From Betaproteobacteria bacterium (lineage in GTDB: Bacteria; Bdellovibrionota_B; Oligoflexia; Silvanigrellales; Silvanigrellaceae): a stretch of 64,000 nucleotides of DNA. A program made the translations under genes and the position numbers. The notes beneath the pieces were generated by a model that was not told the DNA's origin, did no database searches, and worked only from the letters and a program-made list of their open reading frames with translations. Location: positions 62,001 to 126,000 of the forward strand of contig VGHE01000004.1 of assembly GCA_016868315.1 (NCBI GenBank). The letters run 5' to 3'. This document shows positions 1 through 8,938 of the stretch, piece by piece. Position 1 is the first letter of the stretch. Each line of letters begins with the position of its first letter.

Positions 1-290
1 AGAAGAACTGGGGCCATGCAACTGCCCGAAGTGGTGCGGAAATTGCTGCCATGGCGGAGGTTAAGGCGTTTGGCCTATTTCACCACGATCCCGACTCCAC
101 CGATGCGATTTTACAGAGCAAACTTCTGCCAGAGGCGCTAGCATATTTCCCATTATCCTTTCTTTGCAAAGAGGGTCAGACGATCAGCCTAGCGAGTCAG
201 ATGCCCGATGAGCAGCTACCGATGGTCGTGGGTGGTGGCAGCCCGATCCGCAGAACTCTCCTCAGCAAACGCAGGAAAATCAGCGGTTGA
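1..290 (+). CDS. MBL-fold metallo-hydrolase, C-terminal fragment (cut by window start)
   Basis: Reading in the frame of codon 3-5, the open frame runs from the window edge to the TGA at 288-290. It shows the end of a metallo-beta-lactamase-fold hydrolase: a conserved His in the stretch GHATARSGAEIAA, then the strand and motif LFHHDPDSTD, which matches the final metal-site region (LFHHDP) of this family, often fused or linked to signalling proteins. The reading frame is open upstream of the first ATG at 51 and the conserved His lies before it, so the gene starts outside the window. Substrate cannot be told from this fragment. The remaining 45 residues after the motif are not recognisable. Confidence 0.7.
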   Translation, partial: KNWGHATARSGAEIAAMAEVKAFGLFHHDPDSTDAILQSKLLPEALAYFPLSFLCKEGQTISLASQMPDEQLPMVVGGGSPIRRTLLSKRRKISG

Positions 291-356
291 CCCTATCGAG
301 AGATTATGGGAAGCGTCACGGTGGTCTGAACCCCATCGTGATGAGGATTTTGCGCA

Positions 357-2345
357 TTGACCATCGACCATGAGCGGCATCGCCCCAAAGCACTGGAACA
401 ACAGCGGCGCCATCCGGGAGTCCGTCCATCGGAACGCAGACCCTTACAGTCACCAACACCCTTGACTCTGCGTCCGGCATGGCTCAGCCGCGCACCCAAA
501 AACGTTCAATTTGTATTCTTCGATCTTGAGACCACTGGGGGCAACCCTAGTAACAGCGAGGTCATCGAGATTGCTGCTATCAAAGAACGCGATGGACAGG
601 AGATTGGCCGCTTTCAGACTCTCGTTAATCCACGTCGCCATATCCCACGCCCCGTAAGAGAGATCACTGGAATCGACCAGTCGATGGTCAAAGATGCTCC
701 TGTGATTGAAGACGTGATAGATGACCTTCTCAACTTCATCGGCGACAGTGTGCTCGTATCGCATGGTGTGCTCAACGACTTCTCGTTTGTCGCGCATTAC
801 GCGCGTAAGCTGAGAGCAAAAGAGCTACCGAACTTCTATGTTTGTACACACCTTTTGGTTTCGAACTATCTTCCCAATGTGCCGGTCAAGAGTCTCTCGG
901 GGGTCGCCAACTACTTTGGGTTGCCCGTCGGTAATGCACACCGTGCTATGGCCGATGCTGAGATGACACGAGATGTCTTTTGGGAAATCAACAACGTGTG
1001 CGAGAAGAACGGCTTCAAGTCTGTTGAAGACCTTCTCAAGATTCAGGCAGACAACCAAACGCTCAACCGACTCGGACCTGGCCTGCTCTCACATCACGTC
1101 GACAAAGCACCTAGCACACCAGGTCTTCTGTATTTGTTCAATTCCTCGCGTGAAGTCACCTACATGTCGGCAACGCCGAACATGCGAAAGTCGCTTATGA
1201 ATGTCACTGAGTTGAGTGATGAACGCGATTTCAATCGACTTCTTGTCGATGTCACCGACTACAAATTCGAACGCACGGCACATTTTTTGGGTGCACTGCT
1301 GCAAGAGAAAAAGGAACTCAAGAAGCTCGAACTCGCTGTTGACCCGCGCAAATTCGAAGGCCGAGCCGACAACACAATTCAAATTCTGATTCCCGATGAC
1401 CTGCTCGAGTATTGGGAAAACAATCCGTCGGCACTGCCGTTCGCTCTCCCACACCACTCGCAACGTGTCATGGATCAGGGCTTTTTGCTGCCTGCAGCGG
1501 AAGATGCGGAAGAGAACTCAAGCGCCGACAAAAACCGGCTTCCCGAGCATGAACGAAATCAGTACGTCTACGCTCATCTGCACAGTCAGCCGAGCGAGAA
1601 TCTAAAAGTCCCGATCCGCAAGACCAAGCGCCTGGTCAATGCGGTAAAAAATCCGAAGTACAAGCTCAACCGATTTGCCGAAGCAAAAAAATCGTGTGTC
1701 CATATGGGTCACCTTATTGCGGGAACAGGTTGGTTCCTAGGTCCGGTGGAGCAACCCAAACTGACCAAGCGGCGGCTAGACGACCTCATTACACTTTGGC
1801 CATTCCACGATCAGTCCCTGGCTCTCGACCAACGTGCCGAACTTCTGTCGCATTTTATGTGCGCCTTATTAGGAAAGTATGATGAGGAAATCGAGCGCCT
1901 CGTTAAACAGAAAAATGCGGTCAAGAACATTTTCAATCCATTGGTGCGTCACAGACTCAACCAGAAAATCGATCTGATGAAGGCTCTGCGCGCCGAACAG
2001 TATGCGCTACCGCAACAAAACCTGCCGAAAACAGGACTTGCGGTGGTGACCAACACCGACACCAAAGAACTCGATGTCGCAGTGGTTGTGCATGGACGCA
2101 TCCGCCTGCAACTCAAACTGCCTGTCGAAGACGGGGATAAACTCCGTTCCAGCCGTTTCTTTACCCGCCTTATGGCTCCCTACCACACCGAACTCAAGCG
2201 CGATGACCAGTGCATTGAATTTACTGAAGACGTTTGCAACGATTTGGAATTGTTTTCTCATTGGTTCAGCCGTCGTAGAGGCGAAGGTGATTGGGTTGAT
2301 TTCGCGCTGCTTGAGCCGCTGTACAACCCGCAAGTCTCAGAATAG
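357..2345 (+). CDS. DEDDh 3'-5' exonuclease fused to a degenerate UvrC-type GIY-YIG domain
   Basis: A 662-residue protein. Residues about 50-215 are a DnaQ/epsilon-type exonuclease with all DEDDh residues visible: Asp56 and Glu58 in FDLETT, Asp141 in LNDFSF, and His195 and Asp200 in NAHRAMADAE. From about residue 240 follows a region laid out like the UvrC/Cho GIY-YIG nuclease domain, but the two signature triplets read LLY (257-259) and TYM (268-270), and the usual YVGKAKN is TYMSATPN, so nuclease activity there is doubtful. Known DnaQ-UvrC fusions act in DNA repair. The C-terminal 350 residues are unrecognised. The start is a TTG at 357 with GAGG about 10 bases upstream; the first 49 residues look unstructured, so a later start (for example TTG 462) is possible. 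Confidence 0.75.
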   Translation: MTIDHERHRPKALEQQRRHPGVRPSERRPLQSPTPLTLRPAWLSRAPKNVQFVFFDLETTGGNPSNSEVIEIAAIKERDGQEIGRFQTLVNPRRHIPRPVREITGIDQSMVKDAPVIEDVIDDLLNFIGDSVLVSHGVLNDFSFVAHYARKLRAKELPNFYVCTHLLVSNYLPNVPVKSLSGVANYFGLPVGNAHRAMADAEMTRDVFWEINNVCEKNGFKSVEDLLKIQADNQTLNRLGPGLLSHHVDKAPSTPGLLYLFNSSREVTYMSATPNMRKSLMNVTELSDERDFNRLLVDVTDYKFERTAHFLGALLQEKKELKKLELAVDPRKFEGRADNTIQILIPDDLLEYWENNPSALPFALPHHSQRVMDQGFLLPAAEDAEENSSADKNRLPEHERNQYVYAHLHSQPSENLKVPIRKTKRLVNAVKNPKYKLNRFAEAKKSCVHMGHLIAGTGWFLGPVEQPKLTKRRLDDLITLWPFHDQSLALDQRAELLSHFMCALLGKYDEEIERLVKQKNAVKNIFNPLVRHRLNQKIDLMKALRAEQYALPQQNLPKTGLAVVTNTDTKELDVAVVVHGRIRLQLKLPVEDGDKLRSSRFFTRLMAPYHTELKRDDQCIEFTEDVCNDLELFSHWFSRRRGEGDWVDFALLEPLYNPQVSE

Positions 2346-2362
2346 ACTCCCCCCCGATGTCG

Positions 2363-2391
2363 CGCAGAACACAGTCCACGATCGTTCTGCG
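2363..2391 (+). repeat. Inverted repeat just upstream of the SurA-like gene
   Basis: Perfect 8-base arms CGCAGAAC (2363-2370) and GTTCTGCG (2384-2391) flank a 13-base loop. There is no T-run after the right arm, so it is not a classical terminator. It ends about 10 bases before the ribosome binding site of the next gene, so it could be a leader hairpin or an operator. Confidence 0.45.
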
Positions 2392-2408
2392 GGTTGAAAG
2401 GGGCACCC

Positions 2409-3518
2409 ATGCAAATCATCCATTCCTCAAGAATCGCTCTTTTTTCCCTCTGGCTTGCCCTTCTCGCGCCGATGACTGCCTTTGATTCAGCTCAGGCCGA
2501 GTCTATTCTGACCAGGAACCCGGCACAGTTGGGCGCTCTCACAAGCAATGTGAAGCCGAAGGCAGAGCAGATTATGAACACCAACACCATCGACGGCATC
2601 ATCGTCACGGTGGCTGACGAAGCTGTGCTCCTCAGTGAGCTGCAGAGTGCCGTAGCGAGCGAATCCATGCGCATCAAACGCAAGCTGACCCAAGTCATTC
2701 CACAGGGCAAGCTTGTCGGTGGAGACCTGAGCGTTGAAGAAGCAGAAAATATTCTCGACCAACTCATCAATCAGAAAATTCTCTCGATCCGCATCCGCGA
2801 GCTTGGCCTGAATGTCGCAGACGATGAGCTCGACGGTGAAGTAAAATCCTACCTTCAATCTGAAGGAATAACTGAGGCGCGTTTCCCTGAAATGCTCAAA
2901 TCTTCAGGACTCACGGAAAACTCTTTCCGCGAAGATTTTCGGAGGCGGATTGAAACGCAACGCTTCATTGGTCGTATCATTCGCCCACTTGTATCAGTCA
3001 CAGAAGACCAAGTCCGCGGATATTACCTCGCAAAGAATGCTGACAAAAGCAAAGCGATGCTTGTCAAATTGCGCAGCCTTATGATTGAGATTCCAGCAGG
3101 TCTTTCCAACGAAGAGCGTCAGGCCAAAAAGAGAAACATTGAGACGGTTCGAAAGGAACTCGATGCTGGGCGACCTTTTGTTGAGCTCGTGCGGATGTAC
3201 TCCGACGCAAAGGATGCCATCAAGACCGAGGGTCTGCTGCCCCCCCGCCCTCTCAGCGAACTGCCTCCAAAACTCAGCGCGTTGCTGAAGGGTAAGACCG
3301 CTCCGCTCGTGATTGGTCCCATTGAAATTGGTTTGACCTTTTTCTTCTTTGAATATCTCGGAAACGAAATGGGTGACCAAAAGCAGTATGAAAAAGAGCG
3401 CTCGCGTTACGAAGCGGAGCTGCTCGATTTCAAGTTTAAAGAAAGACTCGATGAGTACCTCAAGAACGAGCGCCTGAAATTCAAGGTGAATCGGCGCAAC
3501 TTCAACATCTCGCGCTGA
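2409..3518 (+). CDS. SurA-like periplasmic chaperone / peptidyl-prolyl isomerase
   Basis: A 369-residue exported protein. The N-terminus is a signal peptide (hydrophobic core IALFSLWLALLAPMTA, likely cleavage after SAQA). A SurA_N-type helical chaperone domain follows: DGIIVTVADEAVLLSEL, a helix with LDQLINQKIL, and the paired helices around FREDFRRRIETQRFIGR. A single parvulin-like region spans about residues 210-310 (KLRSLMIEIP ... FVELVRMYSDA ... GPIEIGLTFFFFEYLG). Such proteins escort outer-membrane proteins through the periplasm. E. coli SurA has two parvulin domains; this protein has one. ATG 2409 is preceded by AAAGGGG at good spacing, so I prefer it to the in-frame TTG at 2394. Confidence 0.8.
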   Translation: MQIIHSSRIALFSLWLALLAPMTAFDSAQAESILTRNPAQLGALTSNVKPKAEQIMNTNTIDGIIVTVADEAVLLSELQSAVASESMRIKRKLTQVIPQGKLVGGDLSVEEAENILDQLINQKILSIRIRELGLNVADDELDGEVKSYLQSEGITEARFPEMLKSSGLTENSFREDFRRRIETQRFIGRIIRPLVSVTEDQVRGYYLAKNADKSKAMLVKLRSLMIEIPAGLSNEERQAKKRNIETVRKELDAGRPFVELVRMYSDAKDAIKTEGLLPPRPLSELPPKLSALLKGKTAPLVIGPIEIGLTFFFFEYLGNEMGDQKQYEKERSRYEAELLDFKFKERLDEYLKNERLKFKVNRRNFNISR

Positions 3519-3530
3519 ATAAAAGCAAAT

Positions 3531-4640
3531 CTATGAGCTGCGCTGCTTGTCCTTGGAAGAATCTTCGGGGTCAGCGTCTTCATCTTCGTGTTTGGAAATA
3601 ATCTTCCACTGTTGCCGAAGGGCTGATGGCGCAGAGTTCTCGTCAACGACCTGACTCAAAGGGATACTCTGCGGTGGTGACGAAAGGTCGCTTTCTAAGA
3701 ATGCTGGCTCTACAAAATCCGACGCATTGCTTTTGTTTGCTTGCTGCTGAGCATCAAAGAGAATCTGCGGCACCTCGCTCTTTGGATGCGCAGACTCATC
3801 AAAATCGAGCGCACCAGAAGCTGAATCGTACTGGCTTGAAGGAGCCGTGCTGAGCTGCGACGCAGGAATGCGCTTGCGCCGTACTGGAGAGAACTCGTCA
3901 CGCTGTGAGCGGCGCATTCTCGCTACAAGCCCAACCAACGCGCCCGCCACAATGACACCCACCCCCCACAGCAACAGGTCTTTTGATAGACCAGCTAAGA
4001 GGTCTTTGCTCGGTGGTACCTGAAATGCAATCGAGACCATGTACGGATAGTAGAGCTCGAGATTGCGATCGAAATTGACTTTGTGATCGGAGAGCGTAAT
4101 GCGATACCGTGCTCCCTGATGACCTGTCATGAGAACTGCCTGTGCCACTTCCGCAGCATCAGTTTTAAAGGAAATATAATAAAGAAGTCCTTTGCGTCCG
4201 CTCGACAAGTCCTCAACAATATTCTTTTGAAAAATTTGAAAATTGGTACCAGAACCATTTGCCTTGATGAAGCGGTCTTCGATCTCTGCAGCATTCTTTT
4301 CCAGGCTGGTGTTATCAAACTCTATTGGCTTTTTTGAGGCGGCGATCGTGATGGTTGGGTCAGCAACCATCCCTCCGGGCAGTTTGAGACGCGGCGCCTT
4401 AGTCGAGGGCTTCAGCACGGCTGCATATCCAGCCGTACCCTCTTCCACGACCCACAGTGGAGGAACCTGAATCGTGAACTCGAGTCCGGGCTCACCGAAA
4501 CTGAATTGACCGGGCGCGACAGCGCTACTGCTGCGTCCGGCCGAATTCTGTGCTTGGGCGGTTGTCAAAAACAAGTTGAAAAGAGCCACAATAAGGATGC
4601 GGCTCAAGACAATTTTTGACATTGTAAGTTCAAACGGCAT
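3531..4640 (-). CDS. Exported membrane-anchored protein of unknown function
   Basis: A 369-residue protein I do not recognise. It has an N-terminal signal peptide (IVLSRILIVALFNLFLTTAQAQ), an extracytoplasmic domain of about 180 residues, one transmembrane segment near residue 225 (LLLWGVGVIVAGALVGLVA), an Arg-rich stop-transfer MRRSQR, and a cytoplasmic tail of about 130 residues that is Ser/Asp/Glu/Gln-rich and probably disordered. This gives a type I topology. The ATG at 4640 overlaps the stop of the upstream TPR gene by 11 bases (ATGCCGTTTGA), which suggests translational coupling. An in-frame ATG at 4622 is an alternative start. The gene converges on the SurA-like gene with only 12 bases between the stops. 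Confidence 0.7.
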   Translation of the reverse strand: MPFELTMSKIVLSRILIVALFNLFLTTAQAQNSAGRSSSAVAPGQFSFGEPGLEFTIQVPPLWVVEEGTAGYAAVLKPSTKAPRLKLPGGMVADPTITIAASKKPIEFDNTSLEKNAAEIEDRFIKANGSGTNFQIFQKNIVEDLSSGRKGLLYYISFKTDAAEVAQAVLMTGHQGARYRITLSDHKVNFDRNLELYYPYMVSIAFQVPPSKDLLAGLSKDLLLWGVGVIVAGALVGLVARMRRSQRDEFSPVRRKRIPASQLSTAPSSQYDSASGALDFDESAHPKSEVPQILFDAQQQANKSNASDFVEPAFLESDLSSPPQSIPLSQVVDENSAPSALRQQWKIISKHEDEDADPEDSSKDKQRSS

Positions 4641-6192
4641 GCTGGTCAGCCTCGAAGGGTCGAACCAATCTGAGTGAGCGCTCTACTGCACGTACCACCT
4701 CTTCGCTGGTCTTGGGGTCAGCGTCCAAAAAGAAGACGGGTGACTGCGCAGAAAAATTCTCACAACCATAGAAATCAAGCATTGCTGTGGTTTCTCGACC
4801 AAGTTGCAAATCAAGAGGAGTCTCGAGCTCCTGGAATCGACCAACGCAAACGGCATATCCATAGCGAGCATCGGGCGTCACATCACTCAATGCGCCCATC
4901 ACGCCAACGATCTGCTGCTGTCCCTCACGCCAATCGTTGCTTCCAAAACGACGCGCGACAAGAACAAGATCACCCTTGCGCACAGTACCCGGGCTTCTCA
5001 TCAACAGTGTTGAGTGCTTCTTGAGGTGACCCACGTCGTTGTCATCGAGTGAGAGAATCCAAGCCCGTGGGCTGGGCGTTTGCAAGGTCTTGTCGGAGCT
5101 CGAAAGATCGCGCGCCTTCACGGAGCGTTTTTCTGCGAAATGCTTCTGCGCTCCGAGTTCACTCAAAGCGACATGCAACGATGCTTCGGAGAGACCCAAC
5201 TTCTGAGCAGAGGCAACGGCCTGAGCAAAGCTTCTAATGGCCTCATCACGATACTCGTCCATACCATAGCGAGCGTAAAGGCTCTTGTTGAGGGTACCAA
5301 GAGTTGCACTGAAGTCGTAGTCATTCTCCTCGAATAATTCCCGCGAGGAGGTTAGGATATCGCGCGCTGCGAGCAGATCTCCGGTTTTTTCCATGCAACT
5401 CGCCAGAGCGATGAGGGCATCGGTGTTGTCCGGATGATCGGCAACGAGCTCTTGAAGAACCCGCACTGCTTCGCTCCAATGCCCGTGCGCAACTGCGAGT
5501 CGAGCGGCGCCCCAGTAGGGCTCAGGGCATCGGGGAAAACGATCGTGAATGAGTTCGAATGCGCGTGAAGCCTCTTCGAGATAGTCATTTTCCAGCGAGT
5601 ACACCAAATAGTTTCGCGCAAGAAAGTAGTTGGCCTTGTTGTTTACATTGAGTGCCTGCAGATACTGCAAGCCCTTTTCCCGACGATCGCGGCGAGGAGA
5701 CTCGGCACAATAAACTGCAAATGCTTCAACATGTGTAATCGATTTGCGAACACTCTTTGCGTTCATGGATTTCAGAATCAGAGCACTGAAGCGTCGCTCA
5801 CCTGTATACGCAAGAGCCATAGCTGCAAGTGGAAGAAACTGGGCAGAGGAGTGACGCAGGGAGAGTAGATGTCTTCCGACCCATTTGAGGCCACTGAAGT
5901 TGTACTCCGAACGAAGAGCTTCCATCCAGAAGCGGTAAAGCCGAAATGTGGCTCGGTAGCCACAGCCAGTCGCAATGACCTGCGAGGCGAGGTCTTGAAC
6001 CTGTGCCCAGTCGCCCTTCCAGTAGAGAAGCTCGCAACACCTGAGAGCCGCCTTGATCTCGACAACACTGAGGTTGCCTCTTGCGATGCCCTGACCGGTG
6101 GTCTCACGCAGCTTGCGAATCTCAGGATTAAAAGTTCCTGAGTCGCTCAGGTTTGCATGAGGATAAAATCTGTTGCCGCGACGCTCACCCAT
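4630..6192 (-). CDS. Tetratricopeptide-repeat protein with an unrecognised C-terminal domain
   Basis: A 520-residue cytoplasmic protein with no signal peptide. The first 330 residues are helical repeats of TPR type, clearest at RFPRCPEPYWGAARLAVAHG, SEAVRVLQELVADHPDNTDAL and IALASCMEKTGDLLAARDIL. After about residue 370 a different, beta-rich part begins (WILSLDDNDVGHLKKHS, GDLVLVARRFGSNDW, GYAVCVGRF) that I cannot assign. ATG 6192 is chosen because AAGGAG stands 7 bases before it. It is coupled by an 11-base overlap to the membrane-anchored protein downstream, so the two probably act together as scaffold and membrane partner (inference). Confidence 0.7.
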   Translation of the reverse strand: MGERRGNRFYPHANLSDSGTFNPEIRKLRETTGQGIARGNLSVVEIKAALRCCELLYWKGDWAQVQDLASQVIATGCGYRATFRLYRFWMEALRSEYNFSGLKWVGRHLLSLRHSSAQFLPLAAMALAYTGERRFSALILKSMNAKSVRKSITHVEAFAVYCAESPRRDRREKGLQYLQALNVNNKANYFLARNYLVYSLENDYLEEASRAFELIHDRFPRCPEPYWGAARLAVAHGHWSEAVRVLQELVADHPDNTDALIALASCMEKTGDLLAARDILTSSRELFEENDYDFSATLGTLNKSLYARYGMDEYRDEAIRSFAQAVASAQKLGLSEASLHVALSELGAQKHFAEKRSVKARDLSSSDKTLQTPSPRAWILSLDDNDVGHLKKHSTLLMRSPGTVRKGDLVLVARRFGSNDWREGQQQIVGVMGALSDVTPDARYGYAVCVGRFQELETPLDLQLGRETTAMLDFYGCENFSAQSPVFFLDADPKTSEEVVRAVERSLRLVRPFEADQHAV

Positions 6193-6325
6193 GTTACCAC
6201 TCCTTCCGGCTGCCTTCTCAAAATAACAACCGTGGGTGGGTATCGGTGAGAGACAAAACTTCACTGAGCAGGCTCACGTCAAAGCGCAGTGTGGGCGGAA
6301 AATCGGGGTCGGCAAAAACTTTCGC

Positions 6326-8794
6326 TTAAAACTCAACAACCTGATCTGCAAAGCGAAGGAACTCTTCTCGGTTCTCAAGCAGGACAAAGCTTGCACCCCG
6401 CGAAACCATCATCCGCAACAAACGACCTAGCGTTGCAATGTCAGGGGTGTGCAATCCTGTGCCTGGATGCATCAGTAGGAACCATGCTCCTTCCAGCTGA
6501 GACCTGCGCAGCTCAAGGGTCAAGGTGAGCCTCTGCAGTTCGCCGCCGCTCAATGAATCCATGCCCTGTCCGAGGGTGATATAACCGAGACCAAACTCCA
6601 GTGCCGATGCCAGCCGATTTTCAATCAAACGCACATGCGCAAAAAATTGGTGTGCCTCGTCAAGAGAGAGGTTCATAATTTCTGCAAGATTGAGACCCTT
6701 GAAGCGTGGTACAAGACTGCGTTGCGAAAGCTTTGTGCCAAGACACTCCTCGCAACTGACCTCAACTGGCGGACCGAAGCGTTGAGGAATCTCGATATAT
6801 CCTCTTCCTTCACAGCTAGGACAGCGCCCCTGCTTTGAGTTCCAAGAGAAGTGCGATGGCGTCAGACCCATAATTTGACTCTGCGGCAACTGGGCAAAAA
6901 TCTCCCGAATGGGCACAAGAATATCGAGTGCCGCAGCCACTGTGCGGCGTGAGGTACGCACAAGACTTCCGGGACGCACATCGTGCAGCGAATTGACCGT
7001 GACGTGTCCTTCTGGGCGGACGCGACAAAAAGGAAAAGATCGGGTCGCAATCCGTTCCTCTTCAATGAAATGCTCCAGTGACGGCCAGATACAATGCTCA
7101 ATGAAAGAGCCCTTACCATGACCGGCGTTGCCCCTCACAATGGTGAGACTCGCCTGTGGAATTCGCAGCGATGGTATCTTCAAATTTCTGACCTCAACGC
7201 CCTCAAAAATCAGCGCACCTGGCTTTGCTGGGGTTTCGGTTGCATCGGCTTCCGGTGTGTTCTTGCGCCGACGTGGCAGTCTGTCTGCTGCAGGAAGACC
7301 CTTTGTGCGGGTCAAGGGCATCATCTGCTTTTCAAGCAGTGCTGCCTCTTTAGCCAACAGCATTGTGGCAACCTGTGCACTGCCTGTGAAGCGCTCAACG
7401 ACCTGCCCTCCGAGTCGTCCTGCACCTGGCCCCATCAGAAAAACGTCGTCACATTCCCTGAGAAATTCTGGATGATGTTCTACAACGACAACCGAAGAGC
7501 CTCGTTGAACGAGTTCACGCAGAACACCAACAAGTCGTCTTACCTCTGAGCCAGTGAGTCCTTGGCAGGGCTCATCCATGATGTAGAGTGCACCACGCAG
7601 CTGGTTGGAGATCATTGAGGCCAAACGAATACGCTGCAGATCTCCTGGCGCAAGACTCGCGCCCGAGCGATTCAGATTCAAATGCTCGAGTCCAAGTTTA
7701 CACATCGTTTCAACCAAGCGCAGCGCCTCGGACAAAACTTGTGTGCGTGCACGCAGCTGTCCCGCATCAGGAACAAAACTGGTGCGCAGATGATGAAGCA
7801 ACTCTGACATGGGAACGCGATGGAGAATTTCGAAGGTCAGTGTTTGAACACGGACAATGGGGCGGTTGCTTGTGAGCCGTGTACCCGAACACTTCTTGCA
7901 TGGGTAGAGGTCAGATGGGAGATCTTCATCCTCTGCACCAGTTCCATTGCAGTGGGTGCACTGTGCAAGCGATGAATGACTAAAGTAACGCGGATCAAGG
8001 CGTGGCGCGCTCTCGCCGCACTGGGGACAGGCCGATTTTGTGTTGAATTTCTGCTGCCCGCTTTTCTCTTCAATTTTAATGACGCCCTGCCCGTATTCCA
8101 AGGCCTGCCCGAGCGCACGCTCAAGACGTGCACGACGTTCGGGTTGGATTTGGACGACATCGACAAGCACTTCAATTGTGTTGAGCTTCTTTGCATCAAT
8201 TACAATTTTTTCATTCTCATCCTGCAACGAATAGGAGTCGCCATTGACCCGAATCTTCGAAAAACCAAGCTGACGAAATTTCTCAATCTCGTCTTTGAAA
8301 CCACCTTTGCGCTTCTCGACGATGGGAGCCACGATGGTGATTTTCTGACCTGTATAACTCTGCTCTATCTGCTCTAGAAGTTCGCGAAATGGCGTAGCGC
8401 GCAGGGGGATGTCGCAGTGGCGACAATGCACATCACCAAATGCTGCGAAGTATACTCGCAGGAGATCGCTCACACCAGAAATCGTTCCCACGGTTGAAAG
8501 TTTGCCAGCCACGCCTTGCCTCTGGGACAAACCCAGTGCGGGAGGCAAACCTCGGATGGACTGAAATTTTGGACGTGCAGTGCGCGACCAGAAGGAATGC
8601 CCCATCAGCTGAACCGGGGCGTGACTGGCATCTGCGAAGCGGCGAAACGCCTCAACATAAAGCGTATCGAAGATGAGGCTCGATTTGCCCGAGCCGCTGA
8701 CTCCGGTGAAGGCCACCAATTTGTTCTTTGGGATGTCGACATCCACAGACTGCAAATTGTGCTCATGTGCACCTTTTACCTGGATCGTCTGCAT
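6326..8794 (-). CDS. UvrA paralogue with a degenerate second ATPase site
   Basis: An 822-residue UvrA-family ABC ATPase. NBD1 has an intact Walker A (GVSGSGKSS, residues 31-39) and Walker B (LYIMDEPCQGL), but its signature reads LAPGDLQRIRLA instead of LSGGE-type. Zinc-finger cysteines are present in both halves (CPQCGES...CTHC...CKKC; CPSC...CEEC). In NBD2 the signature is normal (LSGGELQRLTL), but Walker A is GNAGHGKGS, lacking the usual Ser/Thr after Lys, and Walker B is LLMHPGTGLH, with the Asp and Glu replaced by Met and His. Because NBD1 Walker motifs pair with the NBD2 signature, one composite site looks functional and the other dead. This is a paralogue, not the repair UvrA. Its role (drug resistance, regulation or specialised repair) is open. 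AAGGA lies about 10 bases before the ATG. Confidence 0.85.
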   Translation of the reverse strand: MQTIQVKGAHEHNLQSVDVDIPKNKLVAFTGVSGSGKSSLIFDTLYVEAFRRFADASHAPVQLMGHSFWSRTARPKFQSIRGLPPALGLSQRQGVAGKLSTVGTISGVSDLLRVYFAAFGDVHCRHCDIPLRATPFRELLEQIEQSYTGQKITIVAPIVEKRKGGFKDEIEKFRQLGFSKIRVNGDSYSLQDENEKIVIDAKKLNTIEVLVDVVQIQPERRARLERALGQALEYGQGVIKIEEKSGQQKFNTKSACPQCGESAPRLDPRYFSHSSLAQCTHCNGTGAEDEDLPSDLYPCKKCSGTRLTSNRPIVRVQTLTFEILHRVPMSELLHHLRTSFVPDAGQLRARTQVLSEALRLVETMCKLGLEHLNLNRSGASLAPGDLQRIRLASMISNQLRGALYIMDEPCQGLTGSEVRRLVGVLRELVQRGSSVVVVEHHPEFLRECDDVFLMGPGAGRLGGQVVERFTGSAQVATMLLAKEAALLEKQMMPLTRTKGLPAADRLPRRRKNTPEADATETPAKPGALIFEGVEVRNLKIPSLRIPQASLTIVRGNAGHGKGSFIEHCIWPSLEHFIEEERIATRSFPFCRVRPEGHVTVNSLHDVRPGSLVRTSRRTVAAALDILVPIREIFAQLPQSQIMGLTPSHFSWNSKQGRCPSCEGRGYIEIPQRFGPPVEVSCEECLGTKLSQRSLVPRFKGLNLAEIMNLSLDEAHQFFAHVRLIENRLASALEFGLGYITLGQGMDSLSGGELQRLTLTLELRRSQLEGAWFLLMHPGTGLHTPDIATLGRLLRMMVSRGASFVLLENREEFLRFADQVVEF

Positions 8795-8836
8795 TTTGCC
8801 CCATTCCTTCTGAGTGTGAACTTTGACGCGATGCGC

Positions 8837-8845
8837 ACTATATCA
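8837..8845 (-). promoter_or_regulatory. Extended -10 promoter element for the UvrA-like gene
   Basis: On the minus strand the sequence TGATATAGT forms an extended -10 (TGnTATAGT) about 45 bases upstream of the ATG at 8794. No good -35 is visible, as is usual for extended -10 promoters. Confidence 0.4.
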
Positions 8846-8893
8846 GAGTCAGGTACGATTGGATCGGCTTTTACTCCGATTTCGGCATGAATC

Positions 8894-8920
8894 GTTGACT
8901 TGCTTACGGGGCAGGTCAAC
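8894..8920 (+). repeat. Inverted repeat upstream of amgK
   Basis: Arms GTTGACTTGC (8894-8903) and GCAGGTCAAC (8911-8920) pair over 10 positions (one G-T) around a 7-base loop TTACGGG. It lies in the divergent region between the UvrA-like gene and amgK, 18 bases before the preferred amgK start. It could be an operator or an mRNA leader hairpin. No T-run follows. Confidence 0.45.
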
Positions 8921-8938
8921 TCTAGGCGGATGTTTGCT

